Shown piece after piece: positions 9,043-18,901 of a DNA stretch of 64,000 nucleotides. The notes below the pieces were generated by a model, which did no database searches, was not told the origin of the DNA, and worked only from the letters and a program-made list of their open reading frames with translations. The stretch covers positions 964,365-1,028,364 of the forward strand of contig CANMQP010000005.1 of NCBI GenBank assembly GCA_947500035.1, read 5' to 3'. The stretch is from an uncultured Kiloniellaceae bacterium (GTDB lineage Bacteria; Pseudomonadota; Alphaproteobacteria; Kiloniellales; Kiloniellaceae). Each line of letters opens with the position of its first letter. The stretch's first letter is position 1. The translations under genes were made by a program, and so were the position numbers.

Positions 9043-9255
9043 TCAGACAAGAAGGCCGCGTGCGCCCGCACCGGCCGCCTCGGACTTGGCCAGCAGGTAC
9101 CTCAGTTTGCGCAGGGCATTTTGCTGCAGGACGAATTCCCCGGCCGATGGCGGACCAACAATCACGGCCTCGGTCATGGTCGGTGTGTGCATCGCCGAGA
9201 CTTTGACATAGGCGCCAATCTGTATGAACTCGATGATGACGTCGGAGTCTTTCAT
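9043..9255 (-). CDS. Small conserved protein, DUF6898-like
   Basis: This is a 70-residue cytosolic protein of unknown function. The sequence pattern (VIIEFIQIGAYVKVSA, then TEAVIVGPPSAG, then LQQNALRKLRYLLAK) resembles the short alphaproteobacterial family that I know as DUF6898. It has no signal peptide or membrane segment and ends in a Gly/Ala-rich tail. The overlapping 80-codon frame at 9035-9277 lacks this pattern and is its shadow. The gene stands alone between the long AT-rich gap and the MarR gene. The family assignment is from memory of the pattern. Confidence 0.7.
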   Translation of the reverse strand: MKDSDVIIEFIQIGAYVKVSAMHTPTMTEAVIVGPPSAGEFVLQQNALRKLRYLLAKSEAAGAGARGLLV

Positions 9256-9359
9256 TCTCGAATGTCCGATCCTTCACTACACGGCTTCACAAGGCCAACC
9301 GGCACCGCATCGGGGCGTTCGCTGCCCTGACAGTCTTCTAAGCGGCACCCCAGGTCGTT

Positions 9360-9467
9360 TTAACCGCTGAACTTGAGAAACCGGAACGCCCTGGTGAAGA
9401 AGCGCCCCAAACGCTCGTAAGGTCTTGGCGCCGATACCTGGCGCGCAATCACGATTTTGTAGATCAT
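9360..9467 (-). CDS. Possible 35-residue basic small protein
   Basis: An ATG at 9467 is preceded by AAGGG six bases upstream, and opens a short frame coding MIYKIVIARQVSAPRPYERL and ending RAFRFLKFSG. The product would be strongly basic (many Arg/Lys) with no membrane segment. I do not recognise it. It lies between the DUF6898-like gene and the MarR regulator on the same strand. A 35-codon frame is short enough to arise by chance, so the ribosome site is the only real support. The surrounding bases from 9468 to 9675 show nothing else. Confidence 0.3.
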   Translation of the reverse strand: MIYKIVIARQVSAPRPYERLGRFFTRAFRFLKFSG

Positions 9468-9675
9468 AGTCCCTTCTTGTCACCGCCGCATCTTTGCAGC
9501 CAAGTGACGGGCCTGGGTACGACCGGACTCTCACTTTCAGGTGCTTTTCCCAAAAGTCTCAAGGAGATACCGGACAAAAAAAACCACCGGCAAAGCGACC
9601 CGAAGCCCGCCTGACCGATGGTTTGTGTGTTTCGTGTGGCAAGGTATGACCTGCCCTTTGTATCTGTCGCGGCGC

Positions 9676-10149
9676 TTATGCTGCCGGCGATATCCTGCTG
9701 GAATACTGCCCTGGCACAGACCAGAACTGCTGCAGGCGGCTCAGCGCCTCGTTGGCGGACCGCAGAACCTCATCGGACAGCTGCGCGCTCTGCAGGCCAT
9801 TCTCGGCATGCTGATCAAAGAGCTGGCCGAGCGCCTGACAGATCTTCAGGCCGGTTTCCGACGCGCGCACATGGAAAGAGCGGCGATCGTGCAGCGAGCG
9901 TTCCTGGATCAGGTAGCCGTTTTCGACCATCTTTTTGACGTTATAGGAGACGTTCGAGCCCAGGTAATACCCGCGCTGCGTCAGCTCGCCAACGGTCAGC
10001 TCTTCGTCACCAATATTGAACAGAATCAACGCCTGAACGTTGTTGAGGTCACGCACGCCCATTCGGTCCAGTTCAGACTTTACGACCTCAAGGCACTGGC
10101 GGTGCAGGCGTTCAACCAAACTAATCGTCTCTAAGTATGAGGCCTTCAC
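9676..10149 (-). CDS. MarR family winged-helix regulator (LdtR-like)
   Basis: This is a 157-residue winged-helix protein. The DNA-recognition region reads LTVGELTQRGYYLGSNVSYNVKKMVENGYL, with the wing at HDRRSFHVRASETG. The GYYLGSNVSYN segment resembles the alphaproteobacterial LdtR subgroup of MarR proteins, some of which control cell-wall transpeptidase and stress genes. It follows the valine-degradation genes on the same strand after a 109-bp gap containing a perfect palindrome, so it probably has its own promoter and may repress itself. Its targets cannot be read from the window. Confidence 0.85.
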   Translation of the reverse strand: MKASYLETISLVERLHRQCLEVVKSELDRMGVRDLNNVQALILFNIGDEELTVGELTQRGYYLGSNVSYNVKKMVENGYLIQERSLHDRRSFHVRASETGLKICQALGQLFDQHAENGLQSAQLSDEVLRSANEALSRLQQFWSVPGQYSSRISPAA

Positions 10150-10184
10150 GGCAACCTCGCATCATGTTGTTCAGGTGGAAGCAA

Positions 10185-10200
10185 TAATCCTGATTAATCA
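10185..10200. promoter_or_regulatory. Palindromic operator candidate before the MarR gene
   Basis: TAATC-CT-GATTA (10185-10196) overlaps the perfect 10-bp palindrome TGATTAATCA (10191-10200), 36-50 bp upstream of the MarR start. MarR proteins typically bind palindromes of this size in their own promoters. Assignment to this regulator is inference from position. Confidence 0.45.
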
Positions 10201-10258
10201 TGCCTGGAGGTTGTTAAAACTTGATTAAGTGGTCGTCGATAGCCGAGCTATACAACTC

Positions 10259-11143
10259 TTAGGTTTCTCGCAGCATCTTAATGATGGCCGAGTAATCGAG
10301 ATCTCCGCGCCCAGACTTCACAAACATTGTATAGAGCGCGGAGGCTTCCGCCCCCAGAGGTGTGGGGACCCCGGCCTGATGGGCCGCCGCCTGAGCCAAC
10401 CTGAGGTCTTTTTGCATCATCGAAGCCGCAAAACCCGGCTTATAGTCGCGATTCGCCGCCGAATTTTCAACCAAACCCGGAACCGGGTTGTGGTTCAACA
10501 TCGCCCAACAGGATCCTGAAGAGGTCGAGGAAATCTCCTGAAGCTTCTCCGGCGCCAGCCCGAGAGTCTCGCCCAGTGTGAAGGCCTCGGAAATCCCAAG
10601 CATGGTGATGCCCAGGATCATATTGTTGCAGACCTTTGCCACCTGTCCGTTCCCCGCCGCGCCCGCATGGACGATGTTGCGGCCCATGATCTCGAACAGC
10701 GGCTTGCCGCGGGCAAAGGCCGCATCGGGTCCGCCGACCATAAAGGTCAGGGTGCCACCGTCGGCCCCCGCCACGCCGCCGGAGACCGGCGCGTCGAGCA
10801 TGGCATGACCGGCCGCCGCCGCGGCTTCGTGGACTTCGCGGCAGCTGGTCACATCAATCGTCGAGGAATCGATGAAAAGCGTATCCGGATCCGCCTGCGC
10901 GATCAGGCCCTCGGCGCCGAGATAGACCGAACGGACGTGTTCGCCCGCCGGCAGCATGGTCACCACTGCCCGGCAGCCTTTCACTACCTCTGCCGCCGCG
11001 GAAACCGTTTCGATACCGTTGGCGGCCGCAATCTCCAGCGCGCCTGCCCCCAGATCGAAGCCCCTCACCTTGTGGCCGGCCTGAACCAGGTTCTTGGCCA
11101 TTGGGCCGCCCATGTTTCCCAAACCGATGAAACCGATATCCAT
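10259..11143 (-). CDS. mmsB: 3-hydroxyisobutyrate dehydrogenase
   Basis: MmsB oxidises 3-hydroxyisobutyrate to methylmalonate semialdehyde with NAD in valine catabolism. The 294-residue protein has the N-terminal Rossmann motif GFIGLGNMGGPMAKNL (4-19), the substrate motif DAPVSGGVAGADGGTL, and the catalytic Lys in GNGQVAKVCNN. It is the third gene of a valine-degradation operon after the acyl-CoA dehydrogenase and the hydrolase, with a 63-bp gap to the latter. The context supports this substrate over other beta-hydroxyacids. Confidence 0.94.
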   Translation of the reverse strand: MDIGFIGLGNMGGPMAKNLVQAGHKVRGFDLGAGALEIAAANGIETVSAAAEVVKGCRAVVTMLPAGEHVRSVYLGAEGLIAQADPDTLFIDSSTIDVTSCREVHEAAAAAGHAMLDAPVSGGVAGADGGTLTFMVGGPDAAFARGKPLFEIMGRNIVHAGAAGNGQVAKVCNNMILGITMLGISEAFTLGETLGLAPEKLQEISSTSSGSCWAMLNHNPVPGLVENSAANRDYKPGFAASMMQKDLRLAQAAAHQAGVPTPLGAEASALYTMFVKSGRGDLDYSAIIKMLRET

Positions 11144-11206
11144 GATCCGCTAGCTCCCTAAATTGCTCCGCCCATTCGCAGCAGCCTGTTCGTTTTTTTT
11201 GTAATC

Positions 11207-12286
11207 TTAAGAGAATGTCAGGTCCCGGTCACCCAGAGCCTCGAAGTAGCGCTCAACCATGTCCTCCGAGACCTCTTCCAGTGTCGCCGGCGACCATTTC
11301 GGCGCATGATCCTTATCGATCAGCACCGAACGAACACCCTCATAGAAGTCATGCTCGGCCATAAAGGCCTGACTCATGCGGTACTCCATGATCATGGCAT
11401 CGTCGAACGCCATATCTTTTCCCCGGCGCAGCTGTTCCAGGGAGACCTTCATGGAGGCCGGCGAGCGGCTCAGCAGAGTGGACAGGGTCTCGCGGGCCCA
11501 GTCGCCCTCTTCGGCTTTCAGAGACGCGATGATCTCTTCCACGGAACTGGCGGCAAAGATCCGGTCGATCTGCGCCTGTTGTGCCCGCAAGGGGGCTTCC
11601 CCCGGATCCTTGGCAAAGCCTTCGATCACCTTGGCCGCGACGGCCTTCGAGTCACCGCTCCAATCCGCCTGGGCAAAGGCCGCTTCCAGCGCCGGCATGT
11701 CCACACTCTCGATGTAGGCATTGGCAAGACCGCTGTAGAGACAATCCGCTGGCTTGATCCGGGCCCCGGTCAGCGCGAGATAACAGCCAATCTCTCCCAC
11801 CAGTCTTGGCAGGAAGTAACTTCCGCCCACGTCCGGGAAGAGCCCGATCGCGGTTTCAGGCATGGCGGCGCGGGTGCGTTCGGTCGCAACCCGGAACGCG
11901 CCCAGAATCGAGACGCCGACACCGCCGCCCATGGTGAAACCGTCGATCAGCGCGATGTAGGGCTTGGGGTACTGGAAGATCCGGCGGTTGAGCCGGTATT
12001 CCTCAAAGAAAAAGTCGGCCTGCAGGCCCGTGGTCGATCCCGTTTCCTTCGCGGCCAGTCCCGCTTTGTAGACATCGATCACATCGCCGCCGGCGCAGAA
12101 CGCACGGTCCCCGGCACCCCGGATCACCACGGCCGCAATGGAATCGTCGTCCTCCCAGGCTGCCAGTTGAGGATCCATCAGGCGGATCATGTTCAGGGTC
12201 AGGGCGTTGAGGGATTTCGGCCGGTTCAGCGTGATGAAGCCAACAGCTCCCTGCTGTTCGAAGAGGACCTCTTCGCTATCGCTCAT
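11207..12286 (-). CDS. 3-hydroxyisobutyryl-CoA hydrolase
   Basis: This crotonase-fold enzyme hydrolyses 3-hydroxyisobutyryl-CoA to free 3-hydroxyisobutyrate, the unusual CoA-releasing step of valine degradation. The 359-residue length separates it from simple enoyl-CoA hydratases of about 260 residues. Visible motifs are the oxyanion-hole segments GAGDRAFCAGGDV and GFTMGGGVGVS, and the catalytic region MPETAIGLFPDVGGSYFLPRL that characterises the hydrolase subfamily. Its neighbours on both sides are the preceding and following enzymes of the same pathway. Confidence 0.94.
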   Translation of the reverse strand: MSDSEEVLFEQQGAVGFITLNRPKSLNALTLNMIRLMDPQLAAWEDDDSIAAVVIRGAGDRAFCAGGDVIDVYKAGLAAKETGSTTGLQADFFFEEYRLNRRIFQYPKPYIALIDGFTMGGGVGVSILGAFRVATERTRAAMPETAIGLFPDVGGSYFLPRLVGEIGCYLALTGARIKPADCLYSGLANAYIESVDMPALEAAFAQADWSGDSKAVAAKVIEGFAKDPGEAPLRAQQAQIDRIFAASSVEEIIASLKAEEGDWARETLSTLLSRSPASMKVSLEQLRRGKDMAFDDAMIMEYRMSQAFMAEHDFYEGVRSVLIDKDHAPKWSPATLEEVSEDMVERYFEALGDRDLTFS

Positions 12287-12334
12287 GTTTGGGTTTCCTG
12301 TAAAAATCTGATCTGGATGTGGGTGGAACGCTTC

Positions 12335-13474
12335 TCAGTCGGACAGCAGGCTGCGCGCGGCGATAATCCGCATCACCTCGTTGGTGCCCTCAAGAATCTG
12401 GTGGACCCGCAGGTCGCGCAGGATACGCTCGATGGGAAAGTCCCGAAGGTAGCCGTAGCCGCCATGAAGCTGCAGCGCCTCGTTGCAGATATTAAATCCG
12501 GCATCGGTCGCAAAGCGCTTGGCCATGGCGCAGAAGGCGGTTTTATCCGGCTCGTCGTTATCGAGTTTCTGCGCCGCCTTCTGCACCATCAGACGCGCCG
12601 CCTCCAGATCGGTTGCCATATCCGCGAGCTTGAACTGCAGGGCCTGGAATCCGGCCAGCGGCTTGCCGAACTGCTTGCGCTCCTTCATATAGCCGCGGGC
12701 CGCCTCCAAAGCGGTACGCGCGCCGCCCAGTGAACAGGCGGAAATGTTCACCCGGCCGCCGTCCAGCCCCATCATGGCGATCTTGAATCCGTCGCCCTCC
12801 TCGCCCAGCAGGTTGGCAGCCGGCACCCGCGCGTTCTCGAAGATCACCATGGCCGTAGGCTGACTGTTCCAGCCCATTTTCTTTTCCTGCTTGCCGAACG
12901 AGAGCCCCGGTGCGTCCTTGGGCACGACCAGGGCCGAGATGCCCCTCGATCCCTCCCCGCCCGTGCGGCACATGACGACATAGATATCGCTGCGCCCGCC
13001 GCCTGAGATGAAGGCCTTGGTGCCGTTCAGAACGTAGTCCTCCCCGTCCCGCTCCGCCCGCGTTTTGAGGGACGCCGCGTCGGATCCGGCACTGGGTTCG
13101 GTCAGGCAGTAGCTGGCGAAGTGCTCCATGGAGGTCAGTGCGGGCAGGAACTTTCGGCGCAGTTCGTCGTTGCCGAAGTGATCGATCATCCACGACGCCA
13201 TGTTGTGGATCGAGATGTAAGCCGCCGTAGAGGTGCAGCCGCCGGCCAGTTCCTCGAAGATCACCGCCGCATCCAGGCGCGACAGCGCCGAGCCGCCGAC
13301 ATCGTCGCGGACATAGATACCGCCGAAACCCAAGGCCGCCGCCTTGCGCAGAGTCTCCTCCGGAAAATGGCACTCTGCGTCCCACTCCGCGGCGAAAGGC
13401 GCCATCTCGTTACGCGCGAATTCCTGGGCCATATCCCGAAAAGCGCGCTGCTCCTCGGATAGATCGAACTGCAC
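12335..13474 (-). CDS. Acyl-CoA dehydrogenase (isobutyryl-CoA dehydrogenase)
   Basis: This FAD enzyme probably oxidises isobutyryl-CoA to methacrylyl-CoA, given the two valine-pathway genes after it. Motifs are [15 protein letters not shown] (FAD/substrate), [14 protein letters not shown] and the C-terminal [16 protein letters not shown] placed the start at the GTG at 13474 ([12 protein letters not shown], 379 residues) because GGGGAGAGAGG lies just upstream; the open frame extends 76 codons further but that part is not family-like. An enoyl-CoA hydratase for the intervening step is not in this cluster and must be supplied elsewhere. Confidence 0.94.
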   Translation of the reverse strand: MQFDLSEEQRAFRDMAQEFARNEMAPFAAEWDAECHFPEETLRKAAALGFGGIYVRDDVGGSALSRLDAAVIFEELAGGCTSTAAYISIHNMASWMIDHFGNDELRRKFLPALTSMEHFASYCLTEPSAGSDAASLKTRAERDGEDYVLNGTKAFISGGGRSDIYVVMCRTGGEGSRGISALVVPKDAPGLSFGKQEKKMGWNSQPTAMVIFENARVPAANLLGEEGDGFKIAMMGLDGGRVNISACSLGGARTALEAARGYMKERKQFGKPLAGFQALQFKLADMATDLEAARLMVQKAAQKLDNDEPDKTAFCAMAKRFATDAGFNICNEALQLHGGYGYLRDFPIERILRDLRVHQILEGTNEVMRIIAARSLLSD

Positions 13475-13760
13475 GGACCTCTCTCCCCTAACGACTGTTA
13501 GGTTTCTTTTACCGAAGCCTGGCGCCGTCGTCCATTTGAAAGCGTTGAATCCTTGTTTTTCTCCCTTCCAAAGCCTGCGGCTCCAAGGCGCACGGCGCAG
13601 CTTCCCGAAGGTGCATTCACATGATAGGCTTAGTTCGCCGATCAGGAGGCACCCGATCCGCGGGAAGGGCAAAGCCCACCTGTAGCAAGTACCACCACCC
13701 ATCGAACCTCTTTTCAGTCTGAGGGCGCGGATACCGGACAGTGATGAAAGGAGGTCGCTG

Positions 13761-15542
13761 ATGCCGACCCGTCAACTCCCCGAAAATCCAAGCCTGGAGA
13801 ACCTGAAAAAGCGGGCAAAGGGCCTGCTGAAATCCGCACGTGCGGGTGAAGAGGCAGCGCTTGAGCTTATCGGCCCCTACTTCGGAGACCCAAGGAAGAT
13901 CAGCCTGCAATCCGCGCAGCTTGTCCTGGCGCGGGCCTACGGCTTTTCCAGTTGGGCCAAACTGAAAAGCCATGTCGAAGGCCGCGAGACCAAAACCGCC
14001 GTGTCTGCCTCGGAGCTGACCGGCGAGCAATTGGCCAACCGCTTCCTGGACCTGGTCATGCTCAACTACGGGCCGGGAGAGCTGAGCAGTCCCGCGCGCT
14101 TCCGTGAAGCCCAGGCCCTCCTTGAGTCGCATCCTGAAATTCGGCGCGAGAATATCTACGTGGCCGCCGCCATCGGCGATGTCGCCGGGATCGACCGCTG
14201 GCTCGAGGACAAGCCGGAACGGGTTGCTCAAAAAGGCGGATTCTTTCATTGGGAACCGCTGATGTACGCCGCCTACGCCCGCCTGCCGGGCCGCTCGACA
14301 CTGGCCGCGGGGCGGCGTCTCCTCGAGCGCGGCGCGGATCCCAACGCGCACTATATGTGGGGCGGGCAGTACCGCTTCACGGCGCTGACCGGTGTTTTCG
14401 GTCAAGGTGAAGGTGGACCGGTCAATCAGCCCGAACATCCGGACTGCCGGGACTTTGCCCGTGCGCTCTTACAGGCGGGCGCAGATCCAAACGACGGCCA
14501 GGCCGCCTACAACCGCTGTTTCGAGCCGGACAACAGCTGGCTCGAACTGCTGCTGGAATTCGGTTTGACCGCACGGGACCGTAACAACTGGCTGCTCGAA
14601 GACGGCGATCGCTTGGTCCCCAACCCCAGCGAAACCATGCACTTTCATCTGATCCAGTCGATCCATCGCGGCTATGCGGAGCGTGCCCGGCTCCTGATCG
14701 ATCATGGCGTTGATCTCAATAAGCCCGATGACAGCTATGACACCCGCACAAAAGGCAGGACGCCCTACGAGGCAGCTCTCCTGCTCGGCGAAACCAAGAT
14801 CGCCACGGCTTTACGCGAAGCCGGTGCTGACCAGGGTAACCTGTCGGCGCTCGACCGCTTTCAGGCTGCCTGCATGGCCGGTGACCTAGCGCAGGCGCGC
14901 GAAGCCGGCAAACAGGTTGCAGATCTTGAGCGCGCAGTTCGGCCTTTGCAGAACGAACTGCTTTGCGATGCGGTCAAGCTGGGAAAAAGCAAAGCCCTCG
15001 CCGCCATGATCGCCCTGGGTTTCGAACTCAATACGCCCGGCAGGCGGACGCCGCTGCACGAGGCCGCGTTGAAGGGAGACCTCGCCCTTGTGGAAACCCT
15101 GCTGCAGGCAGGCGCGGATTCACGCTTACGCGATCCGGACTACTTCGCGCCCCCCATCGGCTTTGCCCAGCACGCCGGTCACGATCAAGTGGTGACGCTG
15201 CTCGACGATCAGGCCATGGATATCTTCACAGCCGTATCCCGGGGAAAGACCAACCGAGTCCGGGCGTTGCTTGAAGAAGACCCGGCGCGCCTGAACCAGC
15301 GCTTTGGGGAGATCCGTCCGAACAAGACGCAAGCCTGCGCAAACGACTGGATGACACCGCTCGTCTACGCCGTCCTGAACAATCGCATCGAGATGCTGGA
15401 ATACCTGCTGACAGAAGGCGCCGACCCATCGGTGAACGATGGCGCCGGGCAATCCCTTTTGTCCCTGGCTGAAGATCGGGCCGGCCCGGAGATCCTAAAA
15501 CCGCAGATCCTTCAAATAATTCGGGCTGCACTCACCTCTTAA
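13761..15542 (+). CDS. Ankyrin repeat protein with conserved N-terminal domain
   Basis: This is a 593-residue cytosolic protein with no signal peptide. Residues 1-75 ([40 protein letters not shown]) match the N-terminal domain found in a family of bacterial ankyrin proteins. It is followed by ankyrin units, for example [45 protein letters not shown] (about 430-450) and [14 protein letters not shown] near the end. Ankyrin stacks mediate protein-protein contacts; the partner is unknown. It is a single gene transcribed away from the valine operon. A large strand-shadow frame on the minus strand is not a gene. Confidence 0.85.
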   Translation: MPTRQLPENPSLENLKKRAKGLLKSARAGEEAALELIGPYFGDPRKISLQSAQLVLARAYGFSSWAKLKSHVEGRETKTAVSASELTGEQLANRFLDLVMLNYGPGELSSPARFREAQALLESHPEIRRENIYVAAAIGDVAGIDRWLEDKPERVAQKGGFFHWEPLMYAAYARLPGRSTLAAGRRLLERGADPNAHYMWGGQYRFTALTGVFGQGEGGPVNQPEHPDCRDFARALLQAGADPNDGQAAYNRCFEPDNSWLELLLEFGLTARDRNNWLLEDGDRLVPNPSETMHFHLIQSIHRGYAERARLLIDHGVDLNKPDDSYDTRTKGRTPYEAALLLGETKIATALREAGADQGNLSALDRFQAACMAGDLAQAREAGKQVADLERAVRPLQNELLCDAVKLGKSKALAAMIALGFELNTPGRRTPLHEAALKGDLALVETLLQAGADSRLRDPDYFAPPIGFAQHAGHDQVVTLLDDQAMDIFTAVSRGKTNRVRALLEEDPARLNQRFGEIRPNKTQACANDWMTPLVYAVLNNRIEMLEYLLTEGADPSVNDGAGQSLLSLAEDRAGPEILKPQILQIIRAALTS

Positions 15543-15638
15543 ACCGGCCTGCGCACGGACTGCGACACGCTGCCGGGGAGATGATCATTGCTTTGGGAGA
15601 CCGCACCCGACCCGGCAGTGAATAGGCTCTGAAACTCT

Positions 15639-15675
15639 GCCCGATGATTGCACAACCCGGTTGCAATTATCGGGC
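15639..15675. other. 14-bp stem-loop between the ankyrin and chemoreceptor genes
   Basis: GCCCGATGATTGCA (15639-15652) pairs with TGCAATTATCGGGC (15662-15675) around a 9-base loop, with a single wobble position. There is no T-tract directly after it, so it is not a standard intrinsic terminator, although it could end the ankyrin transcript. The rest of the 15543-15879 gap is AT-rich toward the chemoreceptor start and probably holds its promoter. Confidence 0.6.
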
Positions 15676-15879
15676 ACTCCGCCAAAAAGGAGCAAAAGCT
15701 ATTTTTCTAATATATTGTTTTTATTTCGTTTTGTTCCTTCTGAAAGACATTCAAGTTTTAACGTCCTCAACACTTGACTTATCTGGAGTTGAAGCAAACA
15801 GACTATAGTTAACACATTCGAAATTTTTAATAACTAAACCGGTGGTTGGGAACGATTCAACCTTTGAGAAAAACAACCC

Positions 15880-17862
15880 ATGTTCAAAAGACTACGCACC
15901 GGGAAGATCGGCGTCCGTTTGGCGATGGGGTTCGCCATGACGGCGCTTCTGGGCGTTGGTGTGACGACCGCGGCAAACCTATGGACCGCGACCAATATGG
16001 GTGAGCAGGCGCTGCAGCAAAAACTAGCGGGGCTGCAGGGACAATTGGCCGGCGCCCTTGAGGCAGAGGCGAGGCGAGCCCTTTCCATGGCAACAACGAT
16101 CGCCGAAACCGCAGAGGTCCAGCGCCTCTTCGCGGAACGCAACCGCGACGCCCTCGCCGCCCTTTTTGTGCCAGGCTTCGCCAAGATGAGAGACGAACAG
16201 GGCGTTCGTCAGTTCCAGTTCCATGTCGCCCCGGCCACCTCGTTTCTGCGTGTGCACAAACCCGAGAAGTTCGATGACGATCTCTCCTCATTCCGTTTGA
16301 CAGTCATCGCGGTAAACGAGAACGGGCAAGCCATTTCGGGTCTCGAGCGTGGCCGCGCGGGTCTCGGCATGCGCGGCGTGGTGCCGGTAACGCAGGAGGG
16401 TGAACAAATCGGCTCCGTCGAATTCGGTCTCTCCTTCGGCCAGGCCTTCTTCGATAATTTTACGGCGCGCACCTCTGCCCTTGCGGCGCTGTATGTCCTT
16501 CGCGACGAGACTGTGGAGAGCTTCGCAACGACCTTTCCCGAGGAGGTCGGATTTGACGAGACCCTTCTGCGCAGGGCGGCGGCGGAAACCGGATCGCGCC
16601 TGCGGTCCGAGATGGACATCGACGGTGTGCCGCATGCGGCTCTGATGACCCCCGTGACCGACTTTAGCGGCAACATTGTTGGTGTCGCCGTCATCGGGTT
16701 CGACCGCAGCTTGATGGATGCCGCCCTCAATGAAGGCCGGCTCAATTCCCTGGGGATCGGGATTGCGGTCTTCATGGCTTCGATGCTGATTGCCTGGTCG
16801 ATGAACCGTTCCATCGCGCAGCCCATCTCAAATATCACAGCGGTGATGCGGCGCCTGGCCAAGGGCGAAATCCAGATCGACGTGCCCGGTCTGGAACGCC
16901 GGGACGAGCTGGGCGATATGGCCGGCGCTGTCCAGGTCTTCAAGGAGAATGCCGGTGAGGCACAGCGCCTTGCGGAAGAAAGCGCACACGCCAGCCAGGA
17001 AGCCGAGCGCGAGAAACGCGAAGCCACCCTGAAAATGGCTGAAGAGCTGGAGAACAGCATCAAGAGCGTGGTCGAGACTGTTGCTTCGACGAGCAGCCAA
17101 CTCCAGTCATCCGCGCGCTCCATGTCAGGCACCGCCGGGCAAACTGTCAAGCAGGCGACGGCGGTCGGCAAGGCCTCGGATTGTGCGACCCAGAACATTC
17201 AGATGGTGGCCTCTTCGGCGGAACAGCTCTCCGGCTCGATCAGTGAGATCAGCCAACAGGTCAGCCAATCGACCGACATCACCCGACAGGCCATCACCCA
17301 GACCGAAGGGGCCAGTTCGACCGTGGAGGGGCTGGCCGAGGCGGCGCAGAAAATCGGCGACGTGGTCAGTCTGATTCAGGATATCGCGGAACAGACCAAC
17401 CTTCTGGCCCTGAATGCAACCATCGAGGCGGCCCGCGCCGGAGAGGCGGGCAAAGGCTTTGCCGTGGTTGCTTCCGAGGTCAAGCTCCTCGCCAGCCAGA
17501 CCGCAAAGGCAACGGAAGAGATCAGCGGTCAGATCGCGTCCATGCAGTCGGCGACCTCGGAGACCGTGAATGCCATCACCGCTGTCCGCGACGTCATCAC
17601 CCGGATCGGCGAAAACGCCTCGGCGATCTCCTCCGCTGTCGAAGAGCAGAACGCAGCGACCCTGGATATCTCCCGCAGCGTGGCCGAAGTGGCGGAGGGA
17701 ACCGAAGAGGTCACGACCCACAGCCGCAGTATGAGCGATGCCGCCGAGACCACGGGCAACGCGGCGGAACAGGTTCTCACCGCCGCCGATGAACTCTCCA
17801 CCCAATCGGATGTGCTGCGCAGCGAAGTCGAGAGCTTCCTCGGCAAGCTGCGTTCGGCATAA
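15880..17862 (+). CDS. Methyl-accepting chemotaxis protein with periplasmic dCache-type sensor
   Basis: This is a 660-residue inner-membrane chemoreceptor. A first membrane segment lies at about 15-33, and a periplasmic sensor follows whose motif [18 protein letters not shown], then [17 protein letters not shown], matches the dCache_3 type. A second membrane segment lies at about 283-305. Then come a HAMP domain ([21 protein letters not shown]) and the signalling domain with hairpin tip [21 protein letters not shown], which contacts CheA/CheW. The ligand cannot be read from sequence. It stands alone, with no che genes nearby. A C-terminal CheR-tethering pentapeptide is absent. Confidence 0.95.
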   Translation: MFKRLRTGKIGVRLAMGFAMTALLGVGVTTAANLWTATNMGEQALQQKLAGLQGQLAGALEAEARRALSMATTIAETAEVQRLFAERNRDALAALFVPGFAKMRDEQGVRQFQFHVAPATSFLRVHKPEKFDDDLSSFRLTVIAVNENGQAISGLERGRAGLGMRGVVPVTQEGEQIGSVEFGLSFGQAFFDNFTARTSALAALYVLRDETVESFATTFPEEVGFDETLLRRAAAETGSRLRSEMDIDGVPHAALMTPVTDFSGNIVGVAVIGFDRSLMDAALNEGRLNSLGIGIAVFMASMLIAWSMNRSIAQPISNITAVMRRLAKGEIQIDVPGLERRDELGDMAGAVQVFKENAGEAQRLAEESAHASQEAEREKREATLKMAEELENSIKSVVETVASTSSQLQSSARSMSGTAGQTVKQATAVGKASDCATQNIQMVASSAEQLSGSISEISQQVSQSTDITRQAITQTEGASSTVEGLAEAAQKIGDVVSLIQDIAEQTNLLALNATIEAARAGEAGKGFAVVASEVKLLASQTAKATEEISGQIASMQSATSETVNAITAVRDVITRIGENASAISSAVEEQNAATLDISRSVAEVAEGTEEVTTHSRSMSDAAETTGNAAEQVLTAADELSTQSDVLRSEVESFLGKLRSA

Positions 17863-17897
17863 AGCGCGGTCGCTCAAACCACGCGCCTCAACGCAAG

Positions 17898-18503
17898 CTA
17901 TCCGGCGAGCGCCCGCTCGATCAGCTCGAGATGATCCTGGCCATAGTACATATCGCCGTCGATGAAGTAGGTCGGTGAACCGAAGACCGAACGCGCGATG
18001 GCTTCCCCCGTATTGGCCTGGTAGGTCTTCTGAACGGCAGGGGTTTGGGCGCTCTCGATCAGGCTGTCCGGATCGATATCCAGCGACGCGGCCAGATTCC
18101 TCAAAAGCGATGGGTCGGAGATGTCCGCGTCATCGCGCCAGTGCACCTCCAGAATGAGATGCGCGAGCCGGTCCACATCCAGTCCCTGCGCCTGCGCGGC
18201 GATCAGCATGCAGCTCGCCAGGGTCATATCCTCGTCATGATAGGTCGGACGGAAATCGATGACCGGCACATTCCGGAACTCGGCCCAGCGTTCGATTTCC
18301 CGCCCGAAGAAGTAGGCGACATGCTGCGGTGTCCGCTCCGCAAAGGTCTTTCCGCCGACCGCCGACACCACAGGTCCCAGGTGGACCGGTTTATGAAGCA
18401 GCTTCCGTCCCGCCGCCGCCGCGATTTCCATTACGCGTTTCGAGCCCAGATAAGCAAAGGCCGAGTGGGCCGAGTAGAAGTATTCGATTGCTTTCGCGGT
18501 CAT
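17898..18503 (-). CDS. 2-hydroxychromene-2-carboxylate isomerase / DsbA-like family protein
   Basis: This is a 201-residue thioredoxin-fold protein of the kappa-GST/HCCA isomerase group. FYSAHSAFAYLGSK near the N-terminus carries the Ser that replaces the redox Cys in this family. The C-terminal GSPTYFIDGDMYYGQDHLEL is the second hallmark. HCCA isomerases act with glutathione in aromatic degradation, but many family members sit outside such pathways and no aromatic genes are nearby, so the substrate is unknown. It converges on the chemoreceptor gene. Confidence 0.87.
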   Translation of the reverse strand: MTAKAIEYFYSAHSAFAYLGSKRVMEIAAAAGRKLLHKPVHLGPVVSAVGGKTFAERTPQHVAYFFGREIERWAEFRNVPVIDFRPTYHDEDMTLASCMLIAAQAQGLDVDRLAHLILEVHWRDDADISDPSLLRNLAASLDIDPDSLIESAQTPAVQKTYQANTGEAIARSVFGSPTYFIDGDMYYGQDHLELIERALAG

Positions 18504-18654
18504 ATCCTGGCGCTTCCCTGCTCATTTTCATTTTCTTGACGCCCCTCCTTACCACGTTGGCACCGGCGTCACATCCGATGCCCCTCTCTATCAGCCGGAA
18601 CTTCAGCAGCCAAACTCTCTCTTTCCAAACTCTCTGCCTCCAAAGCAATCAAAC

Positions 18655-18683
18655 TTGACAAAATCACGCTGAAAGCGTTGGAT
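18655..18683 (+). promoter_or_regulatory. Promoter of the metY riboswitch transcript
   Basis: TTGACA (18655-18660) and TTGGAT (18678-18683) are separated by exactly 17 bases. This places transcription start at about 18689-18692, where the first stem of the SAM-II aptamer begins. The good fit to both spacing and riboswitch position supports it. Confidence 0.6.
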
Positions 18684-18688
18684 GCCTT

Positions 18689-18740
18689 AGCGCCGATTTG
18701 AAGCACAGCTTGCGGGCGCTCTATAAATACGGCTAAAGCG
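18689..18740 (+). promoter_or_regulatory. SAM-II riboswitch aptamer
   Basis: The sequence fits the SAM-II consensus: stem AGCGCC (18689-18694), then GATTTG, a loop ending CTTGC, the closing strand GGCGCT (18715-18720), a spaced TAAA, and the pseudoknot strand GGCTAAAGC. SAM-II binds S-adenosylmethionine and lowers expression of methionine synthesis genes in Alphaproteobacteria. The gene downstream is O-acetylhomoserine sulfhydrylase, a standard target. Here a terminator follows the aptamer, so control is probably at transcription rather than only at ribosome binding. Confidence 0.88.
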
Positions 18741-18750
18741 AGCGGATTTT

Positions 18751-18786
18751 ACCGCCCGGCTATAGCTGTGGCGGTTTTTTGTTTTT
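18751..18786 (+). terminator. Riboswitch-controlled terminator before metY
   Basis: ACCGCC pairs with GGCGGT around an inner GCTATAGC helix and is followed by TTTTTTGTTTTT. It lies about 10 bases after the SAM-II aptamer and 115 bases before the metY start, as expected for an attenuator. GCGG at the aptamer's 3' end can compete for the CCGC of the terminator arm, which offers a switching mechanism. Confidence 0.8.
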
Positions 18787-18901
18787 CGCCGTGCGGAGGG
18801 GATCCGCCGGGCAAGGAATTCATTTACCTGCTGCCGATATTGACCAGCGGCGCCGGATCCAGCGAGACGGCACCGCAGCTTGTAAAGAGGGATGAAACGC
18901 C

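Noticed and set aside
11306..12733. 475-codon open frame on the plus strand
   Set aside because: It runs antisense to the hydrolase and acyl-CoA dehydrogenase genes and crosses their intergenic gap without any start signal.
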